Source: Thiomicrorhabdus heinhorstiae
GTDB taxonomy: Bacteria; Pseudomonadota; Gammaproteobacteria; Thiomicrospirales; Thiomicrospiraceae
Direction: 5' to 3'
Assembly: GCF_013391765.2 (NCBI RefSeq)
Contig: NZ_JACBGI020000007.1
Span: 34,583-98,582 of the forward strand
Length of the DNA: 64,000 bases
Position numbers and translations under genes: made by a program. The notes beneath the pieces were generated by a model, which saw nothing but the letters and a program-made list of their open reading frames with translations, was not told the origin of the DNA and did not search any database. Positions 16,190 to 25,193 of this stretch are shown here, one piece after another; positions within the stretch are counted from its first letter, which is position 1; each line of letters begins with the position of its first letter.

Positions 16190-17218
16190 TTATAACAGTT
16201 TCACCCGTTGTTCCATCGCTTTTGTTTGCTGGATAGCGCCGTCGTGACCGATGCAAAATGCATATTGAATGCCCATCTTGGCTGCGATGGTTTGCCACCT
16301 CTCCGGTCCGGCGACCAGCAAGGCGGTTGCGGCGGAATCGGCGGTAATCGCGTCCGGGTGAATGACAGTGACCGAAGAAAAACTATCCGCTGGATAGCCG
16401 GTATTCGGGTCGATAATATGTGCGTAGCGTTGACCTTTCCAGATAAAGTATCTCTGATAGGTGCCGGAGGTAACGACGCTCTCGCCGCCGTTTAAATGCA
16501 GGGCGGCAATCGCCTTCTGCGAGTTTTTCGGATCTTGTATACCAATGTTCCACTCCTGACGTCCAGCAGGGTGGCCGATGGCTTTCATGTCGCCGCCGAT
16601 ACTGACCAGCGCATCATGGATACCGGCCTGCTGCAGCTGCTGCAGAGCCAGATCGATTGCCAGCCCCTTGGCGTTGCCGCCGAAATCGAGTTGCACTTGA
16701 GAGTTGGTGCTGTACAGTCGGTTGCCTTTAAAGTAAACATCCAGTAAAGAAGGGTGGCTCTGTAACCAGGCGTGGATTTTACTGTCTTCCGGTGGCGGGC
16801 CTTGCCAATGCTCACTGTGAAAGCCCCACATTTCGATGATTTTACCGATGCCCGGGTCGAAAAGTCCGTCGCTTTCGCGGGTCAGTTGGCGGGATTTTAA
16901 AATAAAGTTTTTAACCGAATCAGCCACTTCGATCGGTTTTTGCTCGGCGATGGCAGTGTTGATTTTGCTGAGAATACCGCCCTTTTCCCAGGCATGCCAT
17001 TCGTGGTGAAATTGCTGGAAATAACTTTCGACGCGGGCGATGGCGTTTTCCGCCGTCTGCTTGTCTGTGTTGTAAATTTGTAGATTGACGACCGTGCCGA
17101 AAACGATCTGTGTCGCTTCGACCGGTTCTTGCGTTTCGGAGCAGGAGGCAAGAACGGACGGCAGCAACGGTAGCAGGCTTAAGCGCAAAAAATCGCGTCT
17201 GTCGAAGCGCATCTGCAA
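16190..17218 (-). CDS. apbE: FAD:protein FMN transferase ApbE (lipoprotein)
   Basis: A 342-aa periplasmic flavin transferase that attaches FMN covalently to Thr residues of flavoproteins such as NqrB/C or RnfG/D. The N-terminus has RRDFLRLSLLPLLPSVLASC, a twin-arginine-like signal with a lipobox Cys at about residue 26. The core shows QLDFGGNAKGLAID, VSIGGDMKAIG, AHIIDPNTGYP and ADSAATAL, the latter binding Mg/FAD. It lies 6 bp from gshB. No acceptor flavoprotein gene is adjacent in this window. Confidence 0.93.
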   Translation of the reverse strand: MQMRFDRRDFLRLSLLPLLPSVLASCSETQEPVEATQIVFGTVVNLQIYNTDKQTAENAIARVESYFQQFHHEWHAWEKGGILSKINTAIAEQKPIEVADSVKNFILKSRQLTRESDGLFDPGIGKIIEMWGFHSEHWQGPPPEDSKIHAWLQSHPSLLDVYFKGNRLYSTNSQVQLDFGGNAKGLAIDLALQQLQQAGIHDALVSIGGDMKAIGHPAGRQEWNIGIQDPKNSQKAIAALHLNGGESVVTSGTYQRYFIWKGQRYAHIIDPNTGYPADSFSSVTVIHPDAITADSAATALLVAGPERWQTIAAKMGIQYAFCIGHDGAIQQTKAMEQRVKLL

Positions 17219-17224
17219 GCCCTC

Positions 17225-18181
17225 TTAACTTTTGATGACGTTTTCTAGGTGGTCGAACAGTGTACCGGCAATATTGAGGTGGAATTGCGCATCAAGTTCG
17301 CGGATACAGGTCGGACTGGTGACATTGATTTCGGTAATATAATCGCCGATGACATCCAGGCCGACAAAGTGCAAGCCCTTGGCGCGAAGAGCAGGGGCTA
17401 TCTGTGAACACAGCCAGCGCTCGTGTTCGGTCAGTTCCATTCCGACTCCGGTTCCGCCGGCGGCGATATTGCCGCGGGTTTCTCCCTCGGCGGGAATGCG
17501 TGCCAGACTGTAGTCGATCGGTTCGCCGTTAATCAGCAAAATACGCTTGTCGCCCAGCTTGATTTCCGGCAGATAAATCTGCGCCATAATGTGATGTTTG
17601 CCGTGATCTGTCATGGTTTCGATAATGACATTCAGATTCGGATCGCCGTCGCGAACCCGGAAAATCGAAGCACCGCCCATCGCATCCAATGGTTTGAAAA
17701 TGGTGTCTTGATGGGTTTTGACAAACTCTTTTAACTGGTCAGGGTTTGCACTGACCAGGGTCGGTGGAATGCATTGCGGGAACCAGCTGGCGAACAACTT
17801 TTCGTTGGCATCGCGTAGCGTTTGCGGCTTGTTGACAACCAGGACGCCCTCGGCTTCGGCCAGTTCCAGCATGTGGGTACTGTATAGATAGTCGTTATTG
17901 AACGGCGGGTCTTGGCGTATTAGGATGATATCCATCTCTGCCAATGGCGCATCAAAGCTGGCACCGAACCCGAAATACTGCTCATCGGCGGTACGATCCC
18001 AGACTTTTAATTCGCTGTAGCGTCCGAAAGGTTTGCCGTCTTGCAGATAGATGTCCTGCGGTTCCATATAACGCAGTTGGTAGCCGCGTCTTTGCGCCTC
18101 CAGCAGCATCGCAAAAGAACTGTCTTTGTAGGGTTTTATCCGCTCAATCGGATCCATGACTATGCCGAGAATCAAGCTCAT
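17225..18181 (-). CDS. gshB: glutathione synthetase
   Basis: A 318-aa ATP-grasp enzyme joining gamma-glutamylcysteine and glycine. N-terminal GIVMDPIERIKPYKDSSFAMLLEAQRRG is characteristic; DPPFNNDYLYSTH, FKPLDAMGGASIFRV (ATP-binding), AGGTGVGMELTEHE, and DVIGDYITEINVTSPTCIREL at the C-terminus follow. It lies 9 bp downstream of gshA, so both glutathione steps are in one unit. Confidence 0.97.
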   Translation of the reverse strand: MSLILGIVMDPIERIKPYKDSSFAMLLEAQRRGYQLRYMEPQDIYLQDGKPFGRYSELKVWDRTADEQYFGFGASFDAPLAEMDIILIRQDPPFNNDYLYSTHMLELAEAEGVLVVNKPQTLRDANEKLFASWFPQCIPPTLVSANPDQLKEFVKTHQDTIFKPLDAMGGASIFRVRDGDPNLNVIIETMTDHGKHHIMAQIYLPEIKLGDKRILLINGEPIDYSLARIPAEGETRGNIAAGGTGVGMELTEHERWLCSQIAPALRAKGLHFVGLDVIGDYITEINVTSPTCIRELDAQFHLNIAGTLFDHLENVIKS

Positions 18182-18190
18182 ACGGACTCC

Positions 18191-19501
18191 TTAGATTGCG
18201 TTGATGTCCGGCAATTCGCCTTTGGAATCGGCTATTTCACGGGCTGCCGCCAGCAGAGCCAGACGGGCGATAACCCCATAGGCGTAAAAACGGTTAGGGG
18301 TCGCATCAGGACCTTGATTCTCATCCGGAATCGCCCCGGCTTCTTCGTAGGACAATGGTTCGAAATGCATGCCCGGCGAGTTCAGATTGTCTGTCGCGGT
18401 TTTACCGGTATGTACCCGGTAGAAGCTGCCGATGACGTGGCTGCCGATCATGTAGACCACTGGTTCCGCTACGGCACCGTCAACGGTTTCATAGGTGTAA
18501 ACCCCTTCCTGAACCAGCATTTGCTCTACTTGTAATCCTTCCTTTACCGAAGACATTTTATTGCGCTGCTTACGGTTCAGGTTGAGGATGTCTTCCGGGC
18601 TGTGTACCGACATGATCGCCATACCGTAAGTACCGCTGTCGGATTTGACGATAACAAACGGTTTGCAGGCGATGTCGTGGGTATTGTAGTAATCCTGGGT
18701 TTCCTGCAACACGCGGTTGACCGAATTCGCTAGATCTTCAATTCCGCTGCGCTCTTTAAAGTTAACCGGCCCGCAGGCGACGGAAGTCGGAGTGATCAGC
18801 CAAGGATCGATGTCGATCAACTTGGCGAAAGCTTCGGTAACATCCGAGTAGTGGGCGAAGTGCTCGGTTTTATAGCGATCGCCCCAGCCGAGATCCAACG
18901 GCGGGAGCAGAGTCTGGTCGAGGTCTTCCAGTATTTCCGGACGTCCGCCGGATAGATCGTTGTTCAATAGGACTGCACAAGGGAAGAAGTCGTCTACGCC
19001 GACGCGGTTGTCCTTGCGAACCACTGGCTTTAATGTCAGGGCGTTGCCGGATGGCAGTTCAATGATTAAAGGTACATCCAGCTCCGGAATCAGTGAACCG
19101 ATCTGTACTTCGTAACCGGCATTTTCCAGAATGCTTTTCAAGGCAAAGACGTTTTCCAGATAGAACAGGTTTCGAGTGTGGTTTTCCGGAATAATCAAGA
19201 TGCCGTCGGCAATCGGGCAGATCTGTGTTACAGCCGTCTGTGCCGCCAAAACGGCCAAAGAGCGCAAATCCGGATGCAGGTTATTAAATCCGGCCGGGAA
19301 CAGGTTGGTATCGACAGGTGCCAGTTTATAGCCGGCGTTACGCAGGTCGACCGAAGCGTAGAAAGGAGCCGGTGTGTTTTTGAACTGTTTACGGAACCAG
19401 GACTCAATATCCATATGGTGATTGAGCAGGTGGCGCTCCAATTTAACTAGAGGGCCTTTTAAAGCTGTTTGCAGGTGAGGTACTTGAAGTGTTGACGGCA
19501 T
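18191..19501 (-). CDS. gshA: glutamate-cysteine ligase, GshA (PF08886) type
   Basis: A 436-aa enzyme for the first glutathione step, of the proteobacterial GshA family rather than the E. coli type. Recognisable segments are SVDLRNAGYKLAPVDTNLFPAGFNNL, IPENHTRN, FVIVKSDSGTYGMAIMSV and GSHVIGSFYRVHT. This family is common in sulfur oxidisers and beta/gammaproteobacteria. It heads the gshA-gshB-apbE group. A TATAAT element upstream on the minus strand (near 19573-19578) may be its promoter. Confidence 0.93.
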   Translation of the reverse strand: MPSTLQVPHLQTALKGPLVKLERHLLNHHMDIESWFRKQFKNTPAPFYASVDLRNAGYKLAPVDTNLFPAGFNNLHPDLRSLAVLAAQTAVTQICPIADGILIIPENHTRNLFYLENVFALKSILENAGYEVQIGSLIPELDVPLIIELPSGNALTLKPVVRKDNRVGVDDFFPCAVLLNNDLSGGRPEILEDLDQTLLPPLDLGWGDRYKTEHFAHYSDVTEAFAKLIDIDPWLITPTSVACGPVNFKERSGIEDLANSVNRVLQETQDYYNTHDIACKPFVIVKSDSGTYGMAIMSVHSPEDILNLNRKQRNKMSSVKEGLQVEQMLVQEGVYTYETVDGAVAEPVVYMIGSHVIGSFYRVHTGKTATDNLNSPGMHFEPLSYEEAGAIPDENQGPDATPNRFYAYGVIARLALLAAAREIADSKGELPDINAI

Positions 19502-19610
19502 GATCTCTTTTCTCTGGAATACAGAAATTTTAAGTTTTTATGGTGTTCGGTTTGAAACAGTAGCAGCTATTATACTGAATTTGCGGGATTCAAAGAGAAT
19601 CTTCTCTAAT

Positions 19611-20342
19611 TCAGAGATCGCCCCATAGGCTTTGCGAAATGGCTAATAACGCCGGGCCGGCGGTTTCGGTTCTAAGGACGCGTGGGCCAAGGCACACGGC
19701 TTGAAAACCGCTGTTTACCGCTAGAGCGACTTCGTCTTCGCTTAAGCCGCCTTCCGGACCGATCAATAGCGAGATCCCGTTTTTCGGGTTCGGGAGCTGT
19801 TTTAAATCCTGTTGTGCATAAGGGTCGCCGATGATGCCGAGGCACTTGGTGGGATTGAAACTCTGTAAATAGTCTTGCAAGGTGCAAGTCGGCATGACTT
19901 GCGGGACGAGATTGCGTCCGCTTTGCTCGCAAGCGTTGATGACGATCTGTTGCCATTGCTCACGGCGTTTTTGCAGTTTATCCCCGTCGAGTTTGACTTC
20001 GCAGCGTTCGCTGAAAACGGGTTGAATTCGGCTGATCCCGAGCTCGACGCATTTTTGTATGCTGTAGTCCATGCGATCGCCTTTGGATATGCATTGCACT
20101 AAGGTACTATCCAGCGGCGATTCACTGTCGGTGTCTAACCTTTCGGTAATCAGGATGTCGGCTTGGTGGCGACCGTGCACTTCAATAGTGCCGCGGGCGC
20201 AATCGCCTTCGCCGTTGAAAATCTCTACGACAAAACCATTTTTCAGGCGTAGAACCGTCAGAGCGTAATGGCACTGTTCTTTGGGAAGCTCCAAGCGATC
20301 ATGTGAGTAATCGCCCGGTAGATAGAAGCGCGAAATACGCAT
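19611..20342 (-). CDS. rsmE: 16S rRNA m3U1498 methyltransferase RsmE
   Basis: A 243-aa SPOUT methyltransferase. The N-terminal PUA-like domain (YALTVLRLKNGFVVEIFNGEGD) is followed by the catalytic region with ISKGDRMDYSIQKCVELGI, LLIGPEGGLSEDEV and the knot-forming CLGPRVLRTETAGPALLAISQ. It methylates U1498 in 16S rRNA using SAM. It is placed 4 bp after metF. Confidence 0.96.
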   Translation of the reverse strand: MRISRFYLPGDYSHDRLELPKEQCHYALTVLRLKNGFVVEIFNGEGDCARGTIEVHGRHQADILITERLDTDSESPLDSTLVQCISKGDRMDYSIQKCVELGISRIQPVFSERCEVKLDGDKLQKRREQWQQIVINACEQSGRNLVPQVMPTCTLQDYLQSFNPTKCLGIIGDPYAQQDLKQLPNPKNGISLLIGPEGGLSEDEVALAVNSGFQAVCLGPRVLRTETAGPALLAISQSLWGDL

Positions 20343-20346
20343 GGAT

Positions 20347-21201
20347 TCAGGACTTAAAAGTCAAGGATTGAGCGATTTCCAGCGTCGGCTCAATGCTGTT
20401 CATCGAGTAGAAGTGCAGACCGGGAGCTCCGGCATCCAGTAGGGTTTGCGATAGCTCCATGACGACGTCGCGACCGAAAGCCAGCAAACTTTCCTTATCG
20501 TCCTCAAAAGACTCGAGGCGGCATTTCAGCCAGCGCGGAACTTCGGCCCCGCAACCTTGTGAAAAGCGAATCAGGTTTTCGTAATTGGTGATCGGCATAA
20601 TGCCGGGTACGATCGGTAGATCGATTCCATGCTTCTCGCAGTTATCGATAAAGTAGCGGTAGCTGTCGAAGTTGTAGAAGTATTGGGTGATCGCCGAGTC
20701 GGCACCTTGGTCGATTTTGTGTTTGAACCACTTAATACCGACTTCACAGTTACGCGCTTGCGGGTGTGTTTCAGGATAAGCAGCCACTTCAATATGGAAA
20801 CGGTCGCCTTTCTGTTCGCGAATGAAAGCCACCAGGTCGCTGGCATATTTGAATTCACCCGGATCCATCATGCCGGAAGGCAGGTCGCCGCGTAGAGCGA
20901 CAATGCGTTTTACGCCGAGTTGATCGTATTGTTCAAGCAGGTCTGAAACGCTCTCATGTGTGGCGCCGATACACGTCAGGTGCGGTGCCGCTTGATAATC
21001 AGTCTGGGTCTGGATGTAGCGAACCGTCTCCATGGTTTTTTCCTGGGTGGTTCCGCCGGCTCCATAGGTGACCGACATATATTCCGGTTGGATCGATCCA
21101 AGCCCTTCGATAACGGTTTTCAGTTTTTCCATGCCTTGCTCGGTACGCGGCGGGAAAAATTCCAGGCTCAGAGGTTGCGGGTATTTAGCTTGTGATTGCA
21201 T
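20347..21201 (-). CDS. metF: methylenetetrahydrofolate reductase
   Basis: A 284-aa flavoprotein making 5-methyl-THF for methionine synthesis. SLEFFPPRTEQGMEKL at the N-terminus, SVTYGAGGTTQEKT, ALRGDLP, QFYFN-like ITQYFYNFDSYRYF and PIVPGIMPITNY are typical. The length is slightly short but complete. It is read in the same direction as metK upstream, separated by 129 bp containing a hairpin (21300-21320). Confidence 0.97.
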   Translation of the reverse strand: MQSQAKYPQPLSLEFFPPRTEQGMEKLKTVIEGLGSIQPEYMSVTYGAGGTTQEKTMETVRYIQTQTDYQAAPHLTCIGATHESVSDLLEQYDQLGVKRIVALRGDLPSGMMDPGEFKYASDLVAFIREQKGDRFHIEVAAYPETHPQARNCEVGIKWFKHKIDQGADSAITQYFYNFDSYRYFIDNCEKHGIDLPIVPGIMPITNYENLIRFSQGCGAEVPRWLKCRLESFEDDKESLLAFGRDVVMELSQTLLDAGAPGLHFYSMNSIEPTLEIAQSLTFKS

Positions 21202-21299
21202 TGGAAGCTTCCTTTGCTTTTCTAGACGTATCGCATAACTTGACTATGTCTTGCTGCAGAATTGCTTTTTTCTGCGATATGTCTGTTATCAATTTTAGT

Positions 21300-21320
21300 G
21301 GGCATGGATAAGCCATGCCC
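21300..21320 (-). other. inverted repeat downstream of metK
   Basis: GGGCATGG (21300-21307) and CCATGCCC (21313-21320), 8-bp perfect stem with a 5-base loop, 11 bp after the metK stop. No U tract follows on the minus strand. It may be a processing or stability element, or a Rho-linked end of the metK message. Confidence 0.5.
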
Positions 21321-21330
21321 TTGCAAATAA

Positions 21331-22488
21331 TTACAGGCCGGCGTCAGCACGAAGCGCTTCGGCTTTGTCGGTTTTTTCCCATGTGAATTCTGGAAGTTCA
21401 CGTCCAAAGTGACCGTAAGAAGCGGTTTTCTGGTAAATCGGACGATACAGATCCAACATGGCGATCAAGCCTTTCGGTCTTAGATCAAAGTGTTCGCGAA
21501 CCAGTTTTTCAATCAGTGCAACGTCGATTTTTTCGGTTCCGAAGGTTTCGATGCTGATAGAGGTTGGTTCGGCAACACCGATCGCGTAAGAAACTTGGAT
21601 TTCGCACTTGTCGGCCAAACCTGCGGCTACCACGTTTTTGGCAACGTAACGACCGGCATAAGCTGCGGAACGGTCTACTTTTGACGGATCCTTGCCTGAG
21701 AAGGCTCCGCCGCCGTGACGTGCCATGCCGCCATAGGTATCGACGATAATTTTACGCCCGGTCAAGCCGGCGTCACCAACCGGGCCACCAATAACAAAAC
21801 GGCCGGTCGGGTTAATGTGGAACAGGGTGTTTTTATGTAACCATTCGGCTGGAAGAACTGGTTTGACGATTTCTTCCATGACCGCTTCGCGCAAAGTTTT
21901 GTTATCGACTTCCGGGGCATGCTGGGTCGATAGAACAATGGCATCGATGGCGACAGGCTGACCGTTCTCGTAGCGTAGCGTAACCTGGCTTTTAGCATCC
22001 GGTCTTAGCCAGTCAAGGCGACCGGATTTGCGTACATAAGCCTGACGTTCCATTAAACGATGGGCGTAGAAAATCGGCGCAGGCATCAAAACTTCGGTTT
22101 CGTTTGAAGCATAACCGAACATAAGTCCTTGGTCACCGGCACCTTGTTCGTGCTCGGAAGTTTCGTCGACGCCCATGGCGATTTCCGGAGATTGTTTACC
22201 GATGGATGATAATACGGCACAGGTTTCGCCGTCAAAGCCCAGATCGCCGTGATCATAACCGATCTCTTTGACGACTTTACGGACCAGTTCTTCCTGATCA
22301 ACCCAAGCTTCGGTAGTGATTTCGCCACCAAGAATGACCATGCCGGTTTTGACGAAAGTTTCGCATGCAACACGGGCGCGAGGGTCTTGTTGCAGAATGG
22401 CGTCCAGCATCGCGTCGGAAATCTGGTCGGCAATTTTGTCCGGGTGGCCTTCGGAGACGGATTCGGAAGTGAAAACGGTTGTGGTCAT
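21331..22488 (-). CDS. metK: S-adenosylmethionine synthetase
   Basis: A 385-aa enzyme forming SAM from methionine and ATP. Signature [20 protein letters not shown] (about residue 118), and the P-loop-like [19 protein letters not shown] are present; the length is normal. Ribosome binding GAGG sits 7 bases before ATG 22488 and is embedded in a repeat (CGAGGAACCG) that recurs in the leader. The promoter at 22641-22669 gives a leader of about 145 nt with strong local pairing, suggesting post-initiation control of SAM production. Confidence 0.98.
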   Translation of the reverse strand: MTTTVFTSESVSEGHPDKIADQISDAMLDAILQQDPRARVACETFVKTGMVILGGEITTEAWVDQEELVRKVVKEIGYDHGDLGFDGETCAVLSSIGKQSPEIAMGVDETSEHEQGAGDQGLMFGYASNETEVLMPAPIFYAHRLMERQAYVRKSGRLDWLRPDAKSQVTLRYENGQPVAIDAIVLSTQHAPEVDNKTLREAVMEEIVKPVLPAEWLHKNTLFHINPTGRFVIGGPVGDAGLTGRKIIVDTYGGMARHGGGAFSGKDPSKVDRSAAYAGRYVAKNVVAAGLADKCEIQVSYAIGVAEPTSISIETFGTEKIDVALIEKLVREHFDLRPKGLIAMLDLYRPIYQKTASYGHFGRELPEFTWEKTDKAEALRADAGL

Positions 22489-22634
22489 ATCGGTTCCTCG
22501 AGTAAATTTTAGGATGTTTAACGAGGTACGGAAAATCGACGGGAAGATCGCAGAGATGATCTCGAGGCGGTTCCTCGCTTTAGCCGTACTTTTAATGCGC
22601 CCGCAAGCTGATAATCAAATCGGCGCTGAATTAA
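22489..22634 (-). promoter_or_regulatory. structured metK leader, candidate RNA switch
   Basis: In transcript order: a hairpin GCGCC (22626-22622)/GGCGC (22601-22597); an outer stem GTACGG (22589-22584)/CCGTAC (22531-22526); inside it a hairpin CGAGG (22577-22573)/CCTCG (22567-22563) immediately followed by AGATC (22562-22558)/GATCT (22549-22545). A second CCTCG (22526-22522) follows, then the ribosome binding repeat CTCGAGG (22502-22496). The CCTCG elements can pair either with the first CGAGG or with the ribosome binding CGAGG. It does not match the SAM or SAH riboswitch classes I can recall. Pairing was found by eye; no energies were computed. Confidence 0.5.
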
Positions 22635-22640
22635 CTTTTT

Positions 22641-22669
22641 ATTATCTCAATTTTTTATTTAGGGGTCAA
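22641..22669 (-). promoter_or_regulatory. metK sigma-70 promoter
   Basis: Minus strand -35 TTGACC (22669-22664), 17-base spacer, -10 GATAAT (22646-22641). Transcription would start near 22634, about 145 bases before the metK ATG. Confidence 0.65.
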
Positions 22670-22775
22670 TAAGAAATATTTGTTGAGGGCGTTGTGATTT
22701 TTGTGTTGGTTTTGGCTGGGAGAAGGATTTAGTTATTGCCAAGAAGATTTGAAGAGCATTGTTGGAGGTGGATGT

Positions 22776-25184
22776 TTACGCGACTTCGGCGTTGAATACC
22801 AGTGCGGTATCGATCGGTTTTGCAAAATAATAACCTTGGGCATAGTCGATGCCACATTCGATAAGCCAGTCGCAGATTTCGCGGTTTTCGACGAATTCCG
22901 CCACCGAAAGAATATTCATTTCTTTACTGATGCCGTGAATGGCGCGAACCATTGCTGCATCGACCTTATCGCTCAGTACATCGCGGATGAAAGCGCCGTC
23001 GATTTTAACGTAATCGACCGGCAGGTTTTTCAGCCAGCTGAATGTTGAAAAGCCGGAGCCGAAATCGTCAAGTGCCAGTTTACAGCCGAAGGTTTTGACA
23101 TTATTGAGGAAGTTAATGCAGTCGGACATCTGGGTAATTGCCGTGGTTTCGGTGATTTCGAAGCAAATTTTATTGTTTAAGTCAGGGTGTTGCTGCAGCT
23201 TCTTCAGCAGGGCATCGGTAAAGTGCTGATTACTGATCGATTGTCCGGAGATATTGATATTCAGTAGCTCGATCTTATCGCTGTGTTGTTCCAGCCAGCG
23301 ATATGCGTGTTCGATGATGTAAGTATCCAGATCACTCATCAGATTGAATTTTTCCGCGGCCGGCAGAAATTGCGAAGGAGAAATGGTTTGTCCGCTTTCG
23401 GTCAGGCGAACCAGAACCTCAAAGTGTCGACCTTCGTCACGGTTTTGCAGTGAGACGATTTCTTGCACGGCAAGTTTAAAACGCTCTTCTTTGATGGCGT
23501 GTTTGATTTTGTTGACCCAGTCGAGTTGCTGATGCGGGGATGTCGATTTCTGGTCGTCTTCGCGATAGACGTAAATTCGGTTGCCGCCTTGTTCCTTGGC
23601 AATATAACAGGCGATATCTGCTTGCGACATAATGACTGATTTATTGGTATGTGCATGTACCGAAGCGATACCGAGGCTGCTGCCGATAGTAAAGACACGG
23701 TTTTCCCAGTAAAAACGGTATTCGTTGATTGCGGCTTTCAGGCTGTCAGCCACTTTTAAAGCCCTATCTATATTGCAGTCTTTGAGCAGGACGGCAAATT
23801 CGTCACCACCGATGCGTGCGATGCTGGTTGCAGCATTGATGGTTTCAATAAACAAGTTGGAAATCTGGCGTAGCAGTTCGTCTCCGGCAGGGTGTCCGGC
23901 AGTATCGTTAACGGCTTTGAAATGATCCAGATCAATGTAAATCAGGCAGTGTTGAGATAATGGGGTATCGTCACTGGAGGCAATAAGTTCCTCCAGAATA
24001 TTTTCAAATGTCTGCCGGTTATGCAGCTGGGTTAAGCTGTCGTGGCTTGCCTGCCACTTCAGGCGTTTGTTGAGTTCGATCTCTTCGGTCGCATCGTGAA
24101 AGACCAGGATCGAACCGATGACCTGATTGTATTCGTCAATAATCGGCGAAAGGGTGTAGATGATCGAGTATTTCTGACCGTGACGGTTTTGCAGCACGGT
24201 ATGCTGAGTCAGTCCCTGGCCTTTATTGGACGAAGGCAGGCCGTGAATGGTTTGCACGCTCTCATTGCTCTGCTCGTTGAAAATGGTAAAAACCCGGTTG
24301 ATATCGAGGTTTTTAGCCTCGTAGTTTTGCCAGCCCAACAGTTTGACGGCTACCGGGTTCAAATACTGAATCGTGCCGTGTTGATTGGTGGTAATGACCG
24401 CATCGCCGATCGATTTTAAGGTGATCTGCGCGCGTTTTTTCTCCTCGTTTAACTCTTTTTCATTTTTGGAGAGGTCTTCCAACATGGCATTGAAGTTGTT
24501 GCCTAGGGTGCCAAGTTCATCGCGCCCTTTGATTTTTAAGTCAATTTCGCGTTCGCCTTGGCGGATTTGTTGTGTCGCATTGATGAGCTTTTGGATGCGT
24601 GTGGTGAGTTTTTTTCCCATATACCAAGCGATCAGGCCGCTAAATAATATGGCAATGGCAGTGTAAATTGAAAACTCGATTTGGATAAATTGGATGCTGC
24701 TTTTCAGCGAATCGCGGTTGATTTGGATGCGTGACCACCCAAGGAGGGTTTGCTCGACTTTTACCGGTGAAATAATATCGATCACATTCAGATCGTCATG
24801 TACGATGACCGGTTGGTTGTCGGGGGACTGTTGCGGTGGTTTGACAAATTGACCGACGCGCTTGTCGTCAGGGGCCAGATTGCTGTAATAGGCTAAAACT
24901 TTGCCTTCCTGATTGAATAGCATGGCAAAATTCAGGTTGGGTAGTTTGCTCTCGGAGCGAACGATCTCTTCCAGTCCGGCGAGGTCGTTGGACAGCATCC
25001 AGGGTTTGCTGCTGATGGTCATGCTGTTAGCTGTGCCGACAGCCAGTTCGAAGGACTCTTGTTTTAAAAACTCTTGCTGGCGTTCGGTAATATCCCAGGC
25101 AAACAGACCGATCAAGACGGTTTGAGTCAAGATCACCGTGATGATTAATCTGTTTTTAATGGAAGAAAAACTGAAGCGCATCAT
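22776..25184 (-). CDS. membrane GGDEF/EAL c-di-GMP protein with HAMP and PAS
   Basis: An 802-aa inner-membrane protein. Transmembrane helix 1 is near residues 13-31, a periplasmic domain spans about 32-165, helix 2 about 172-192 (YTAIAILFSGLIAWYMG), then HAMP, a PAS domain (about 255-370), GGDEF and EAL. The cyclase motif RIGGDEFAVLL is intact. The EAL motif reads FEVLVR (EVL), but the catalytic Glu and the NINIS, ICFEITET, DDFGSGFS, K and QGYYFAKP sites are kept, so phosphodiesterase activity is plausible. It starts 9 bp after the PhnD-type lipoprotein, which may be its periplasmic input. Confidence 0.93.
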   Translation of the reverse strand: MMRFSFSSIKNRLIITVILTQTVLIGLFAWDITERQQEFLKQESFELAVGTANSMTISSKPWMLSNDLAGLEEIVRSESKLPNLNFAMLFNQEGKVLAYYSNLAPDDKRVGQFVKPPQQSPDNQPVIVHDDLNVIDIISPVKVEQTLLGWSRIQINRDSLKSSIQFIQIEFSIYTAIAILFSGLIAWYMGKKLTTRIQKLINATQQIRQGEREIDLKIKGRDELGTLGNNFNAMLEDLSKNEKELNEEKKRAQITLKSIGDAVITTNQHGTIQYLNPVAVKLLGWQNYEAKNLDINRVFTIFNEQSNESVQTIHGLPSSNKGQGLTQHTVLQNRHGQKYSIIYTLSPIIDEYNQVIGSILVFHDATEEIELNKRLKWQASHDSLTQLHNRQTFENILEELIASSDDTPLSQHCLIYIDLDHFKAVNDTAGHPAGDELLRQISNLFIETINAATSIARIGGDEFAVLLKDCNIDRALKVADSLKAAINEYRFYWENRVFTIGSSLGIASVHAHTNKSVIMSQADIACYIAKEQGGNRIYVYREDDQKSTSPHQQLDWVNKIKHAIKEERFKLAVQEIVSLQNRDEGRHFEVLVRLTESGQTISPSQFLPAAEKFNLMSDLDTYIIEHAYRWLEQHSDKIELLNINISGQSISNQHFTDALLKKLQQHPDLNNKICFEITETTAITQMSDCINFLNNVKTFGCKLALDDFGSGFSTFSWLKNLPVDYVKIDGAFIRDVLSDKVDAAMVRAIHGISKEMNILSVAEFVENREICDWLIECGIDYAQGYYFAKPIDTALVFNAEVA

Positions 25185-25193
25185 GAAAAAGCT

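Noticed and set aside
21300..21320. A Rho-independent terminator after metK.
   Set aside because: The 8-bp stem is clear but no U run follows on the metK strand, so it is listed only as an inverted repeat.
22489..22634. A known SAH or SAM riboswitch upstream of metK.
   Set aside because: The leader lacks the conserved core sequences of the classes I can recall, so it is reported only as a candidate of unknown class.
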